From Sinorhizobium sp. B11 (GTDB lineage: Bacteria; Pseudomonadota; Alphaproteobacteria; Rhizobiales; Rhizobiaceae): a DNA stretch of 64,000 nt. Numbering within the stretch: the first letter of the stretch is position 1; each line of letters starts with the position of its first letter. The translations under genes and the position numbers were made by a program. The notes under the pieces are model-generated. The model worked only from the letters and a program-made list of their open reading frames with translations, searched no databases and had not been told where the DNA came from. The stretch is taken from NCBI GenBank assembly GCA_039725955.1, contig CP091034.1, positions 3,348,001 to 3,412,000 on the forward strand, written 5' to 3'. Positions 37,303 through 45,988 of this stretch are shown one piece after another.

Positions 37303-38193
37303 ATGTCATCCACGGAAGATCCGAAGCTTCTGCCGCACAATACCGCGCGCAGACATTTTCTAGGTGTCGCCGCTGCCGCCGGTGTACGGCTCGCGGGCGT
37401 GGCGGCATTGGCCACGGCAATTTCCACATCTCCTGCGAGTGCATTGGGACGCCGTTGGGGGCACGGTGGCTCGGGTGGACACGGCGGTTCCGGCGGGCAC
37501 GGAGGCTCCGGGGGGAGCGGTGGTTCCGGCGGAGGCGGTGGCGGCGGCGGTCCGCAGTGCTTCCTGCGGGGAACCGGGATCCTCACGGATTGCGGTGAAA
37601 GGCCTGTCGAGGATCTGCGTGCCGGCGATCGCGTTGCCCTTCCGGATGGAAGCACTCGTCCGATCAGGTGGGTCGGCCGCCAGGCCTTCAGGAAGAACGG
37701 CGCACGCTGGCAGGAAGCCGTCGTACCGGTCCGCATTCGCCGCCATGCGCTGGACGGCCGCACCCCGCACTCCGATCTCTACCTGTCATCCGGCCATGCG
37801 CTGTTTCTGAACGGCGTCCTGATCCGCGTGAAGGATCTCGTCAACGGCACGACCATTGCACCGGTCACTCCGGCCGACGACATGCCGCTCGAATATTATG
37901 CCGTTCTGCTCGATACGCATGAGGCCATCCTGGCCGAAGGTGCGGCGGCCGAGAGCTTCCATCTCGTGGACAACAACCACGAGGCCTTCTCCAATTTCGC
38001 CGAGTTCAAGCGCCTCTATGGCGAAAGGCCCGGCGTGATGACATCCTATGCCCCGGTGCTGGGCGAGGAAGGTGGCTGGAAGCACCTGAAAGCGCTCCTC
38101 CTCCTTGGCGTTTCGCCCCTGGTGCCGGCGCGCGACCCGTTCGGGGATGCCTGCAGGAAGATCGACGCGCAGGCCAGGGAACTGTCGCTCTGA
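37303..38193 (+). CDS. Tat-signal, glycine-repeat, Hint-domain protein
   Basis: About 296 residues from ATG 37303 with AAAGGAGA upstream. A twin-arginine leader (A-R-R-H-F-L-G with an Ala-rich core, cleavage near S-P-A-S-A-L-G) is followed by a 30-residue Gly/Ser/His run. A Hint fold comes next: cysteine in Q-C-F-L-R-G-T-G-I, G-E-R-P-V-E-D-L-R-A-G-D-R-V, histidine in L-S-S-G-H-A-L-F-L and N-N-H-E-A-F-S-N-F. Hint domains can self-cleave; many secreted ones are of unknown role. The Tat route implies folding in the cytoplasm before export. Confidence 0.8.
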   Translation: MSSTEDPKLLPHNTARRHFLGVAAAAGVRLAGVAALATAISTSPASALGRRWGHGGSGGHGGSGGHGGSGGSGGSGGGGGGGGPQCFLRGTGILTDCGERPVEDLRAGDRVALPDGSTRPIRWVGRQAFRKNGARWQEAVVPVRIRRHALDGRTPHSDLYLSSGHALFLNGVLIRVKDLVNGTTIAPVTPADDMPLEYYAVLLDTHEAILAEGAAAESFHLVDNNHEAFSNFAEFKRLYGERPGVMTSYAPVLGEEGGWKHLKALLLLGVSPLVPARDPFGDACRKIDAQARELSL

Positions 38194-38300
38194 TCCGCAG
38201 CCGGCTTGCTCGCCGGGGCGCATCTCGAAACCGGAGAGCTCAGTCGCGCAGACCGCGCAGCGGTCTTGCCAGACGACATGCATAGAAGAAAGAAACGCGT

Positions 38301-38335
38301 GGCGCGCATCGGAAAGATCGCGCCGCGCTTTTCTT
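38301..38335 (+). terminator. Terminator after the Hint-domain gene
   Basis: GGCGCGCATC pairs with GATCGCGCC (one bulged C) across a GGAAA loop and is followed shortly by CTTTTCTT. It lies about 110 bases after the stop and ends at the stop of the convergent small gene. Confidence 0.6.
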
Positions 38336-38603
38336 ATTCGCCCTTCTTCTCTTCTTCCGTTGCAGACTTGTCTGCCTCTTCCTCATCATCGGAAGTGACC
38401 ACCGCCGCCGTCTCCGGCGGTTTCGGATCGAAGGTCCAGATCAGCATATAGAAGGAATAGGCGCCGGCGCCGCCCGCAAGCACGCCCCAGAAGGGGTCGC
38501 CGCCGATGAATTCGAAGATCGCCCATCCGAAGCAGACCACCACGATAAGGATACGAACCCAAAGGTGTCGATAGGTCGGGTGGTTGGGATCGATCAGCTG
38601 CAT
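38334..38603 (-). CDS. Small two-helix membrane protein with acidic tail
   Basis: About 89 residues from ATG 38603 (M-Q-L-I-D-P-N-H-P-T-Y-R-H-L-W). Two hydrophobic segments (R-I-L-I-V-V-V-C-F-G-W-A-I-F and W-G-V-L-A-G-G-A-G-A-Y-S-F-Y) are followed by a Glu/Lys-rich tail. The frame extends to 38675 through imperfect repeats, so a longer N-terminus is possible. Function unknown. Confidence 0.6.
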   Translation of the reverse strand: MQLIDPNHPTYRHLWVRILIVVVCFGWAIFEFIGGDPFWGVLAGGAGAYSFYMLIWTFDPKPPETAAVVTSDDEEEADKSATEEEKKGE

Positions 38604-38609
38604 CTTCGT

Positions 38610-38670
38610 CTCATTGTTGTGATAACGCGCCTCACTGCTGTGATGACGCCCGTCTCGCTGTTGCGATGAC
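38610..38670. repeat. Three imperfect 21-23 bp direct repeats
   Basis: Copies begin at 38610 (CTCATTGTTGTGATAAC), 38631 (CTCACTGCTGTGATGAC) and 38654 (CTCGCTGTTGCGATGAC). They lie just upstream of, or in the 5' end of, the small membrane protein gene. They could be regulatory or an in-frame coding repeat. Confidence 0.6.
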
Positions 38671-38739
38671 ATCACTTGTCTTTAGGATGGAATTCACAAA
38701 TGTGAAAGAGCCGCGGGCTTGACGCGGCGAATGGAAAAT

Positions 38740-38753
38740 GGAATGAAAATTCC
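38740..38753. promoter_or_regulatory. IolR-type operator GGAA-N6-TTCC
   Basis: GGAATGAAAATTCC lies 50 bp before the inositol dehydrogenase start and fits exactly the GGAA-N6-TTCC site established for alphaproteobacterial IolR repressors. A further GGAA half-site is at 38733. It suggests derepression by inositol; iolR is not in the window. Confidence 0.7.
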
Positions 38754-38802
38754 AAACTTATATCAATTCGGTTTATTTGTTCCGAATATAGGGAGGCAGT
38801 AA

Positions 38803-39795
38803 ATGACAGTGAGATTTGGTCTTCTCGGCGCCGGCCGCATCGGCAAGGTCCATGCAAAGGCCGTCAGCGGCGATGCCAATGCAAAGCTCGTAGCCGTCGC
38901 CGACGCCTTCCCGCAGGCTGCAGAAGCAATCGCTTCCGCCTATGGCTGCGAAGTGCGCACGATCGAAGCGATCGAAGCCGCCAAGGATATCGACGCCGTC
39001 GTCATCTGCACGCCGACCGATACCCATGCCGACCTGATCGAGCGCTTCGCCCGCGCCGGCAAGGCGATCTTCTGCGAAAAGCCCATCGATCTCGATGTTG
39101 CCCGCGTCAAGGCTTGCATCAAGGTCGTGGAAGAGACCGGCGCCAAGCTGATGGTCGGCTTCAATCGCCGCTTCGACCCGCATTTCATGGCCGTGCGCAA
39201 GGTCATCGACGACGGCAAGATCGGTGACGTCGAGATGGTGACGATCACCTCGCGCGATCCGGGTGCCCCGCCGGTCGATTACATCAAGCGTTCGGGCGGC
39301 ATCTTCCGCGACATGACGATCCACGATTTCGACATGGCCCGCTTCCTGCTCGGCGAAGAGCCGGTCTCGGTCGTCGCAACCGCCGCAGTCCTCGTCGACA
39401 AGGCGATCGGTGAGGCCGGCGACTATGACAGCGTCTCCGTCATCCTGCAGACCGCCTCGGGCAAGCAGGCCATCATCTCCAACTCGCGCCGCGCCACCTA
39501 TGGCTATGACCAGCGCATCGAGGCGCACGGTTCCAAGGGCGTCGTCTCGGCCGAGAACCAGCGCCCGGTCTCGATCGAAGTCGCAAATGGCGAAGGCTAT
39601 ACCCGCCCGCCGCTGCACGATTTCTTCATGACCCGCTACACTGAAGCCTATGCCAACGAGATCGCAAGCTTCATCTCCGCGATCGAAAAGGGCTCGAAGA
39701 TCTCGCCGTCGGGCGCCGACGGCCTGGCCGCTCTCGCGCTCGCGGACGCCGCCGTCCAGTCCGTCAAGGAAGGCAAGCTCGTAAAGATCGGCTGA
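38803..39795 (+). CDS. iolG: Inositol 2-dehydrogenase
   Basis: 330 residues of the Gfo/Idh/MocA family. N-terminal Rossmann motif G-A-G-R-I-G, the catalytic E-K-P-I-D lysine, and M-T-I-H-D-F-D-M-A-R with the active-site D-x3-H type residues are seen. It oxidises myo-inositol to scyllo-inosose with NAD. The GGGAGG site and the upstream IolR-type operator support the assignment. It is a lone gene; other iol genes must lie elsewhere. Confidence 0.9.
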   Translation: MTVRFGLLGAGRIGKVHAKAVSGDANAKLVAVADAFPQAAEAIASAYGCEVRTIEAIEAAKDIDAVVICTPTDTHADLIERFARAGKAIFCEKPIDLDVARVKACIKVVEETGAKLMVGFNRRFDPHFMAVRKVIDDGKIGDVEMVTITSRDPGAPPVDYIKRSGGIFRDMTIHDFDMARFLLGEEPVSVVATAAVLVDKAIGEAGDYDSVSVILQTASGKQAIISNSRRATYGYDQRIEAHGSKGVVSAENQRPVSIEVANGEGYTRPPLHDFFMTRYTEAYANEIASFISAIEKGSKISPSGADGLAALALADAAVQSVKEGKLVKIG

Positions 39796-39822
39796 CCGCC
39801 CTCTCCCGACGGTCGCCATCAT

Positions 39823-39860
39823 GAGAAATGGCCGGGCACCCGCCCGGCCATTTCTCGTTT
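39823..39860 (+). terminator. Terminator of iolG
   Basis: A perfect 15-bp stem GAGAAATGGCCGGGC / GCCCGGCCATTTCTC with an ACCC loop, followed by GTTT, 27 bases after the iolG stop. Confidence 0.88.
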
Positions 39861-39918
39861 GAAGCGTTTGGCTCAAAGCCCCCTCCCCACAAGGAAAAGG
39901 GGATTTCCACGGTGCCTG

Positions 39919-40115
39919 CCCCTTCGCCCCATCGGGGAGAAGGTGGCCCGAAGGGTCGGATGAGGGGGCCGCGAGCATAAAGGCGGGCTGGTCCAACCTA
40001 GCGGGGTGCTCCAAGGCCTAAACGGTATTATAACGGATGCTTAAAGAAATATCTGTCGGCGGTTAGGCCCCCTCATCCGCCCTTCGGGCACCTTCTCCTC
40101 GATGGGGCGAAGGGG
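39919..40115. repeat. Intergenic element with inverted terminal copies of a ~49-bp motif
   Basis: The sequence CCCCTTCGCCCCATCGGGGA at 39919 onward, running to about 39970, recurs as a near-perfect reverse complement at 40067-40115, with about 96 bp between. Each copy contains its own small palindromes (C-C-C-G-A-A-G-G-G). This looks like a dispersed rhizobial intergenic repeat of the palindromic/mosaic type. It fills most of the gap between iolG and the ROK gene; no coding frame is seen. Confidence 0.75.
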
Positions 40116-40122
40116 GGAGCGA

Positions 40123-41346
40123 CTAATCTCCGCCCTGCACACCCGCCACGACGATATCCTCATCAATCACCGCCAGTGCGCGGTTCAGATGTCCTTCGAA
40201 GACGAGAATCTGCTCGTCGGCGACGACCCTGAGGTCCGGCATGCCCTCCATGCGCACCACATGGGATTGGCCGAGCCCCTCCTCGATGCCCTGCCGCAGC
40301 AGATCGTAATAGCGCGTGCCTGGCCCGGTGATCGCGATCGGCATGCGCTCGGTCAGGCTCAGCATCCGCGACAGGCCGTTTCCGAGAGCAAGCCCCGCCT
40401 GCCGGAAGGCGAAGCCCGAAATACGGTGGCCCTGCCGCGCCCTGGATGCGATCTTGTCGAGCTCGGCAAGCGGCACGAACTTTGCCGGGATCGTATCGAG
40501 CGGCACTTCGAAGGCGGTACGCAGGATGGCGTAGAAACCGGCATAGGCCTCGATGCAGCCGCGCGTGCCGCAGCGGCAAAGCCCGCCATTGGCCATATGC
40601 AGCATGTGCCCGAAATTGGGCGCCGAGACGTCATGCCCGCCATGGTTGGTTCGCCTGATAATGCCGAGCCCGATGCTGTGGCCGAGCGAAAGGGCCGCCA
40701 GCGAGCGGAAATCGCCGCCCTTCACATTCTCCTCATGCGCGCCCAGCGCCGCGGCGACCAGCAGCGTCTCGTTGTCGAGAATGACCTTGGCCTTCCACCC
40801 CGGCTTGAGCGCCAGTTCGAAATCGATCTGGTCGCTGCCGAAGATCGGCGACCAGACGAGAACCGGCTCGGAGGAATTGACCAGCCCCTTGCTGCTGATC
40901 GAGATGAGCAGCACCTTGTCCCGCTCGATGCGCGAGCGTGACAGGATGCGCTCGAGCCCCTGCCGCACCCCGTTCACGAACCGGCCTGCGCCTGCGGGAT
41001 CATGCGACCTGTCTTCGCTGAAACGATCGATCAGCTTGCCCGAATAATCGACCAGCGAATATTGCACGGCATCCGAGGAGATGATGACGACGATCAGATA
41101 GCCGCAGTCGCGCCGCTGGCGCAAAAGCACGCGCGGGCGCCCTCGCCCGCTGGCCGCCTGCTGCTCGGATTTTTCGATCACCTGTGCCTTTTCGAGATCG
41201 GCCGTGATCGCAGAAACGGTCGCGGACGACAGCCGCGTAAAATCGGATATTTCAGTATGAGCAAGCGCCCCGTGGCGGCGGAGAGTGGCGAGCACGAGCA
41301 CGCTGTTTCTCTGCCGTACGAGCTCCGTGCTCGACTTGGTCAGCAT
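40123..41346 (-). CDS. ROK-family transcriptional regulator (XylR-like)
   Basis: 407 residues. N-terminal winged HTH (V-L-V-L-A-T-L-R-R-H-G-A-L and S-S-A-T-V-S-A-I-T-A-D-L-E), then a ROK sugar-kinase-like fold with the zinc-type C-R-C-G-T-R-G-C-I-E-A-Y. It diverges from xylF across a region holding a 19-bp palindrome, suggesting it represses the xylose-type transporter and is relieved by the sugar. The specific sugar is inferred from context. Confidence 0.87.
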   Translation of the reverse strand: MLTKSSTELVRQRNSVLVLATLRRHGALAHTEISDFTRLSSATVSAITADLEKAQVIEKSEQQAASGRGRPRVLLRQRRDCGYLIVVIISSDAVQYSLVDYSGKLIDRFSEDRSHDPAGAGRFVNGVRQGLERILSRSRIERDKVLLISISSKGLVNSSEPVLVWSPIFGSDQIDFELALKPGWKAKVILDNETLLVAAALGAHEENVKGGDFRSLAALSLGHSIGLGIIRRTNHGGHDVSAPNFGHMLHMANGGLCRCGTRGCIEAYAGFYAILRTAFEVPLDTIPAKFVPLAELDKIASRARQGHRISGFAFRQAGLALGNGLSRMLSLTERMPIAITGPGTRYYDLLRQGIEEGLGQSHVVRMEGMPDLRVVADEQILVFEGHLNRALAVIDEDIVVAGVQGGD

Positions 41347-41439
41347 CTATCGCCGCCCTCTTCCCCGTTCGTTCCGCCCCTCATTGCCACAGCATCTCCG
41401 GCCGCTTTCGTCAAAGGAAATTAAGCCGGTAGTGCGGTG

Positions 41440-41488
41440 TTGACAGTTGAAAAAATCTCTGACACTAAATTTCTCGACTGTCGAGAAA
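41440..41488 (+). promoter_or_regulatory. xylF promoter with 19-bp operator palindrome
   Basis: A consensus -35 TTGACA at 41440-41445 and a weak -10 (CACTAA, 41463-41468) precede a perfect palindrome TTTCTCGACTGTCGAGAAA (41470-41488; 9-bp arms, 1-bp centre). The palindrome would cover the transcription start, so a bound ROK dimer would block initiation. Regulator identity is inferred. Confidence 0.65.
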
Positions 41489-41572
41489 AAAATCCGAACC
41501 TTTCTGGACAGGCTTTCGCGGTGGCCGGAGGAGCAATGGCTGGGCCGGCTGCAATTCACTCGGGAGGACATT

Positions 41573-42613
41573 ATGAAGTCTATTTATAAGCTGATGGCAG
41601 GCGCTGCCATCCTCGTTTCGCTGCAGTCGGCTGCCATGGCTGCCGACCTCGTCGTTGGCGTTTCCTGGTCGAACTTCCAGGAAGAGCGTTGGAAGACGGA
41701 CGAAGCAGCAATCAAGAAGGCTCTGGAAGCCAAGGGCGCAAAGTACATTTCCGCTGACGCACAGTCTTCGGCTGCAAAGCAGCTCACCGACGTCGAGTCG
41801 CTGATCTCCCAGGGCGCAAACGCCCTCATCATTCTCGCTCAGGACTCCGACGCAATCGGCCCGGCAGTTGAAAAGGCCGCCAGCGAAGGTATCCCGGTCG
41901 TCGGTTACGACCGCCTGATCGAAAACCCGTCTGCCTTCTACATCACCTTCGACAACAAGGAAGTCGGCCGCCTGCAGGCTCAGGAAGTCTTCAAGGTCAA
42001 GCCGGAAGGCAACTACGTATTCATCAAGGGCTCGTCCTCCGACCCGAACGCTGACTTCCTCTTCGCAGGTCAGCAGGAAGTCCTGAAGGCTGCAATCGAC
42101 GCCGGCAAGATCAAGAATGTCGGCGAAGCCTATACCGACGGCTGGCTGCCGCAGAATGCCCAGCGCAACATGGAGCAGTTCCTGACCGCCAACAACAACA
42201 AGGTTGACGCGGTTGTTGCTTCCAACGACGGTACGGCCGGTGGCGCCGTCGCCGCTCTCGACGCACAGGGCCTCGCCGGCTCCGTTCCGGTTTCCGGCCA
42301 GGACGCCGACAAGGCTGCTCTGAACCGCATCGCTCTCGGCACGCAGACGGTTTCGGTCTGGAAGGACAGCCGTGAACTCGGCAAGCGCGCTGCTGAAATC
42401 GCTCTCGATCTCGCCGGCGGCACTGCCCTCGACAAGGTTGCAGGCGTGCAGACCTTCGAAGGCGGCCCGAAGAAGGTGAAGATGCAGTCGATCTTCCTGA
42501 CCCCGCTTGCCATCACCAAGGACAACCTGAACGTCGTCATCGACGCCGGCTGGATCTCCAAGGCTGAAGCCTGCCAGGGCGTCAAGGCCGGCTCCGTCAA
42601 GGCTTGCGACTAA
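41573..42613 (+). CDS. xylF: D-xylose-binding periplasmic protein
   Basis: 346 residues from ATG 41573 with GGGAGG upstream. Signal peptide M-K-S-I-Y-K-L-M-A-G.. ends near A-A-M-A. The mature part begins A-D-L-V-V-G-V-S-W-S-N-F-Q-E-E-R-W and includes V-V-G-Y-D-R-L-I, F-I-K-G-S-S-S-D-P-N-A and A-S-N-D-G-T-A-G-G, all XylF-type. It delivers sugar to XylH/XylG. A strong hairpin follows. Confidence 0.92.
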   Translation: MKSIYKLMAGAAILVSLQSAAMAADLVVGVSWSNFQEERWKTDEAAIKKALEAKGAKYISADAQSSAAKQLTDVESLISQGANALIILAQDSDAIGPAVEKAASEGIPVVGYDRLIENPSAFYITFDNKEVGRLQAQEVFKVKPEGNYVFIKGSSSDPNADFLFAGQQEVLKAAIDAGKIKNVGEAYTDGWLPQNAQRNMEQFLTANNNKVDAVVASNDGTAGGAVAALDAQGLAGSVPVSGQDADKAALNRIALGTQTVSVWKDSRELGKRAAEIALDLAGGTALDKVAGVQTFEGGPKKVKMQSIFLTPLAITKDNLNVVIDAGWISKAEACQGVKAGSVKACD

Positions 42614-42637
42614 TCCTCGCCTGACGATCTGAACTAT

Positions 42638-42668
42638 CGGCGCCGCAGCGGCCTCCGCTGCGGCGCCG
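42638..42668 (+). terminator. Intercistronic GC-rich hairpin after xylF
   Basis: CGGCGCCGCAGCGG / CCGCTGCGGCGCCG form a 14-bp stem with a CCT loop and no T-run. It probably stabilises the xylF transcript and limits read-through into xylH, as in other binding-protein operons. Confidence 0.65.
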
Positions 42669-42871
42669 GATGCCGGATGAAGCCGTCGGATGGCGCTTCT
42701 CCGTTCTCGCGCACATCGCGGATGCTTTGATTCCCTGCCAGAATAGTGCCGTTGTGATCGGCTATTTTCGGAAGCGTCCCGGTGGTCACAACAAGAACAG
42801 GGCGGTCATCGGCCAGCTATTCCCATCAGGAGCAGGCCTGCGCCCAAACAAATGGGGGAAACGGCAAACCC

Positions 42872-44182
42872 ATGGCAGACATCACCCAATCGACCTCGTC
42901 CGGCCCACGCACGGCAGTTGAAGGCCCCTTCACGCGCTTCCTGCGGGCAACGGAAATAGACACCCGCCTTCTCGGCATGATCGGCGCATTGCTGGTCATC
43001 TGGGTCGGCTTCCACTTCTATACCGGCGGCCTGTTCCTCACGCCCCGAAACCTCTGGAACCTCTCTGTCCAGACCACCGAAATCGCGGTTCTCGCGACCG
43101 GCATGGTGCTGGTCATCGTCACCAGAAACATCGACCTGTCGATCGGCTCGATCCTTGGCTTCGTCGCCATGATCATGGGCGTGGTCCAGGCGAAATTCCT
43201 GCCGCAATATCTCGGCTTCGACAATTCCTTCACCTGGGTGATCACGCTCGTCGCCGGCCTCCTCGTCGGCTCGGCCATCGGCCTGCTTCAGGGCGTCATC
43301 ATCGCCTTCCTCGGCGTGCCGTCCTTCATCGTCACGCTCGGCGGCTTCCTCGCCTGGCGCGGCCTTGCCTGGTATGTCACGAGCGGCCAGACGGTCGCTC
43401 CCCTCGACACCACCTTCCGCATCATGGGCGGCGGTGCCGAAGGCGCGATCGGCGCCACCTGGAGCTGGATCATCGGTGCAGCTGCCTGCGTGCTGATCGT
43501 CGTCTCGATCATCGGCTCGCGCCACCAGCGCCGGCGCTTCAACTTCCCGCGCCGTCCGCTCTGGGCGGAATATGTCCTCGGCATCCTCGGCTGTGCCATG
43601 GTGCTCGGCGCGATCTGGGTATCGACGATCTATTACTGGCCGCCGGCGATCGCCAAGCGCTATGCCGAGGCCAACAACATCACCATGCCGGAAGGCGGGC
43701 TGATGATCCCCTACGGCATTGCCGTGCCGGTGCTGATCGCCATCCTCGTCGGCATCGTCATGACCTTCATCGCCACGCGTCTCCGCTTCGGCCGCTATGT
43801 CTTCGCGATCGGCGGCAACCCGGAAGCAGCCGAGCTCGCCGGTATCAAGACCCGCTGGGTCACCGTGCGCATCTTCGCGCTGATGGGCTTCCTCGCAGCC
43901 GTCGCCGCCGCGATCTCCACGGCACGCCTCAACGCCGCCGCCAACTCGCAGGGCACGACCTACGAACTCTATACGATCGCAGCAGCCGTTATCGGCGGCA
44001 CGTCTCTGGCAGGCGGCACCGGCACGATCGCCGGCGCCATGCTCGGCGCGCTCGTCATGCAGTCTCTGCAGTCGGGCATGGGTCTCGCCAATGTCGACAC
44101 GCCCATCCAGAACGTCGTCGTCGGCGCGGTGCTCGTCATTGCCGTCTGGCTCGACACTGTCTATCGCTCCCGTGCGAAGTAA
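42872..44182 (+). CDS. xylH: Xylose-type ABC transporter permease
   Basis: 436 residues from ATG 42872 (M-A-D-I-T-Q-S-T). About ten or more hydrophobic helices. Class signatures are N-I-D-L-S-I-G-S-I-L-G, G-V-P-S-F-I-V-T-L-G-G, G-R-Y-V-F-A-I-G-G-N-P-E-A-A-E-L-A-G-I and I-G-G-T-S-L-A-G-G-T-G. It is 14 bases before the ATPase gene. Confidence 0.92.
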   Translation: MADITQSTSSGPRTAVEGPFTRFLRATEIDTRLLGMIGALLVIWVGFHFYTGGLFLTPRNLWNLSVQTTEIAVLATGMVLVIVTRNIDLSIGSILGFVAMIMGVVQAKFLPQYLGFDNSFTWVITLVAGLLVGSAIGLLQGVIIAFLGVPSFIVTLGGFLAWRGLAWYVTSGQTVAPLDTTFRIMGGGAEGAIGATWSWIIGAAACVLIVVSIIGSRHQRRRFNFPRRPLWAEYVLGILGCAMVLGAIWVSTIYYWPPAIAKRYAEANNITMPEGGLMIPYGIAVPVLIAILVGIVMTFIATRLRFGRYVFAIGGNPEAAELAGIKTRWVTVRIFALMGFLAAVAAAISTARLNAAANSQGTTYELYTIAAAVIGGTSLAGGTGTIAGAMLGALVMQSLQSGMGLANVDTPIQNVVVGAVLVIAVWLDTVYRSRAK

Positions 44183-44196
44183 GAGGAGTACGAACC

Positions 44197-44979
44197 ATGG
44201 CTGAACAACGCACTCCCCTTGTCGAACTGAAGAATATCTCGATCTCCTTCGGCGGTATCCACGCCGTCGACAATGCCTCCGTCGATCTCTACCCCGGTGA
44301 AGTCGTGGCCCTTCTCGGCCATAACGGCGCCGGCAAGTCGACCCTGATCAAGATCCTCTCCGGCGCCTACAAGCGTGATAGCGGCGAGATCCTGATCAAT
44401 GGCGAACCGGCCGACATCCGCAATCCGCGCGATGCCAAGAAGTTCGGCATCGAGACGATCTACCAGACGCTCGCCGTCGCCGATAATGTCGACGCCGCCG
44501 CCAACCTCTATCTCGGCCGCGAGCTGAAGACCCGCTGGGGCACGCTCGACGACGTCGCGATGGAACATTCCGCCCGCGAGGTGATGGGCCGCCTGAACCC
44601 CAACTTCAAGCGCTTCAAGGAGCCGGTCAAGGCACTGTCGGGCGGCCAGCGCCAGTCCGTCGCCATTGCCCGCGCCATCCTGTTCAACGCCCGCATCCTG
44701 ATCATGGACGAGCCGACGGCAGCCCTTGGCCCCCAGGAAACGGCCCAGGTGGGCGAGCTCATCAAGCAGCTGAAAAAGGAAGGCATCGGCATCTTCCTCA
44801 TCAGCCACGACATCCACGACGTCTTCGACCTCGCCGACCGTGTCTCGGTGATGAAGAACGGCCAGGTCGTCGGCCACGCCCGCACCGAGGATGTGACCAA
44901 GGACGAGGTGCTCGGCATGATCATCCTCGGCAAGGTGCCGCCGAAGGCCATCCCCGGGCCCGGCGCCATGCAAGTCTGA
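44197..44979 (+). CDS. xylG: Xylose-type ABC transporter ATPase (single ABC domain)
   Basis: 260 residues with one ABC cassette: G-H-N-G-A-G-K-S-T, L-S-G-G-Q-R-Q-S, L-I-M-D-E-P-T-A-A-L and I-S-H-D. E. coli XylG has two fused cassettes (over 500 residues), so this is the half-length rhizobial type that presumably works as a homodimer. GAGGAG precedes the ATG. Confidence 0.9.
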   Translation: MAEQRTPLVELKNISISFGGIHAVDNASVDLYPGEVVALLGHNGAGKSTLIKILSGAYKRDSGEILINGEPADIRNPRDAKKFGIETIYQTLAVADNVDAAANLYLGRELKTRWGTLDDVAMEHSAREVMGRLNPNFKRFKEPVKALSGGQRQSVAIARAILFNARILIMDEPTAALGPQETAQVGELIKQLKKEGIGIFLISHDIHDVFDLADRVSVMKNGQVVGHARTEDVTKDEVLGMIILGKVPPKAIPGPGAMQV

Positions 44980-45000
44980 TACAAGCAGCATCCAGCAAGG

Positions 45001-45034
45001 AAACTCCGCCGCCCGAAAGGCCCGGCGGAGTTTT
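45001..45034. terminator. Bidirectional terminator between xylG and the TPR gene
   Basis: AAACTCCGCCG pairs with CGGCGGAGTTT (11 bp) around a GAAA-containing loop, flanked by T-runs on both strands (TTTT at 45031 and AAA at 45001). It serves both convergent genes. Confidence 0.8.
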
Positions 45035-45045
45035 CATTTGTGGCA

Positions 45046-45816
45046 TCAGCCCGCAGCCGCAGCACCCGCGGCAAGGGTCGCAAGCCGCGCCAGCCTGACA
45101 GGCTCATCCCGCACGAAGGACGCATTCTCCGAGAGAATCGCATGCGCCCGCGCCGCAAAGCGCTGCGCTTCCTCCATCTCGCCCTTCACCGCATAACACT
45201 CGGCCAACTCTTCATCGACATAAGGCGCCGCATCATTGGCCGCATCCGCAAGCGCCACGACCCTCTCGCCAAGCGCAATCGCCTCATCCACCCGCGACAA
45301 TGCCCGGAGCGTACGCACGACCGCATACCGCGCCACCTTCAGCGTCTGTGCGTTGCCGGAGGTCTCCCGGATCGCCTCATCCCGCCGGAAGGCGCCAAGC
45401 GCATCCTCGAAGCGCCCCGCCTCGAAATAGGTCCAGCCGAGATTGTGATGCAGCATGCCTCGCCAATGCGGGCTTGCGCGTTGCGCCTCGATATAATCGA
45501 GCGCCACCGCCACCCACCGTTCTGCCGCCTCGACATCGGACGCGATCGCCAGCATATGCGCCGCATCGACAGCCAGATCATGGTCCCCTGCCCGCTGCGC
45601 TAGTTCCCATGCCTCACTAAAGAACGGCAGCGCCCGCGCCGGCTCCCCGGCACTGTTGAAAAGCCGCCCCCGCTCGATCGCTATCCACGCCCGCGCCCCG
45701 GCATCCTCGTCGGCCTGCGCCACGGCTCCATCCAGGATCTCATGCCCCAGCGAAAAATTCCCGGAAAGCCCCGCAAACCGCGCCCGCCGCGCCAGATCGA
45801 AAACCGCTTCGCCCAT
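45046..45816 (-). CDS. TPR-repeat protein
   Basis: 256 residues made of tetratricopeptide-like helix pairs, e.g. H-H-N-L-G-W-T-Y-F-E-A-G-R-F-E-D-A-L and C-Y-A-V-K-G-E-M-E-E-A-Q-R-F-A-A-R-A. No catalytic domain or signal peptide. The role is unknown; such proteins mediate interactions. Confidence 0.75.
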   Translation of the reverse strand: MGEAVFDLARRARFAGLSGNFSLGHEILDGAVAQADEDAGARAWIAIERGRLFNSAGEPARALPFFSEAWELAQRAGDHDLAVDAAHMLAIASDVEAAERWVAVALDYIEAQRASPHWRGMLHHNLGWTYFEAGRFEDALGAFRRDEAIRETSGNAQTLKVARYAVVRTLRALSRVDEAIALGERVVALADAANDAAPYVDEELAECYAVKGEMEEAQRFAARAHAILSENASFVRDEPVRLARLATLAAGAAAAG

Positions 45817-45988
45817 CTCATCCCCAATGAAAACCTAACCATCAGAGGAAGCTTTTAGCCACGCCCCATCGCCTTGAAAATCCCGGATAACAGCAACGAG
45901 CCGAAATTCCGCGAACTTCGCGATTGAAGCAGAGCCAAAGCTAGGCTAAGAACCACGTCATCGGACGACGAGTCACATCGTCAGGCAT

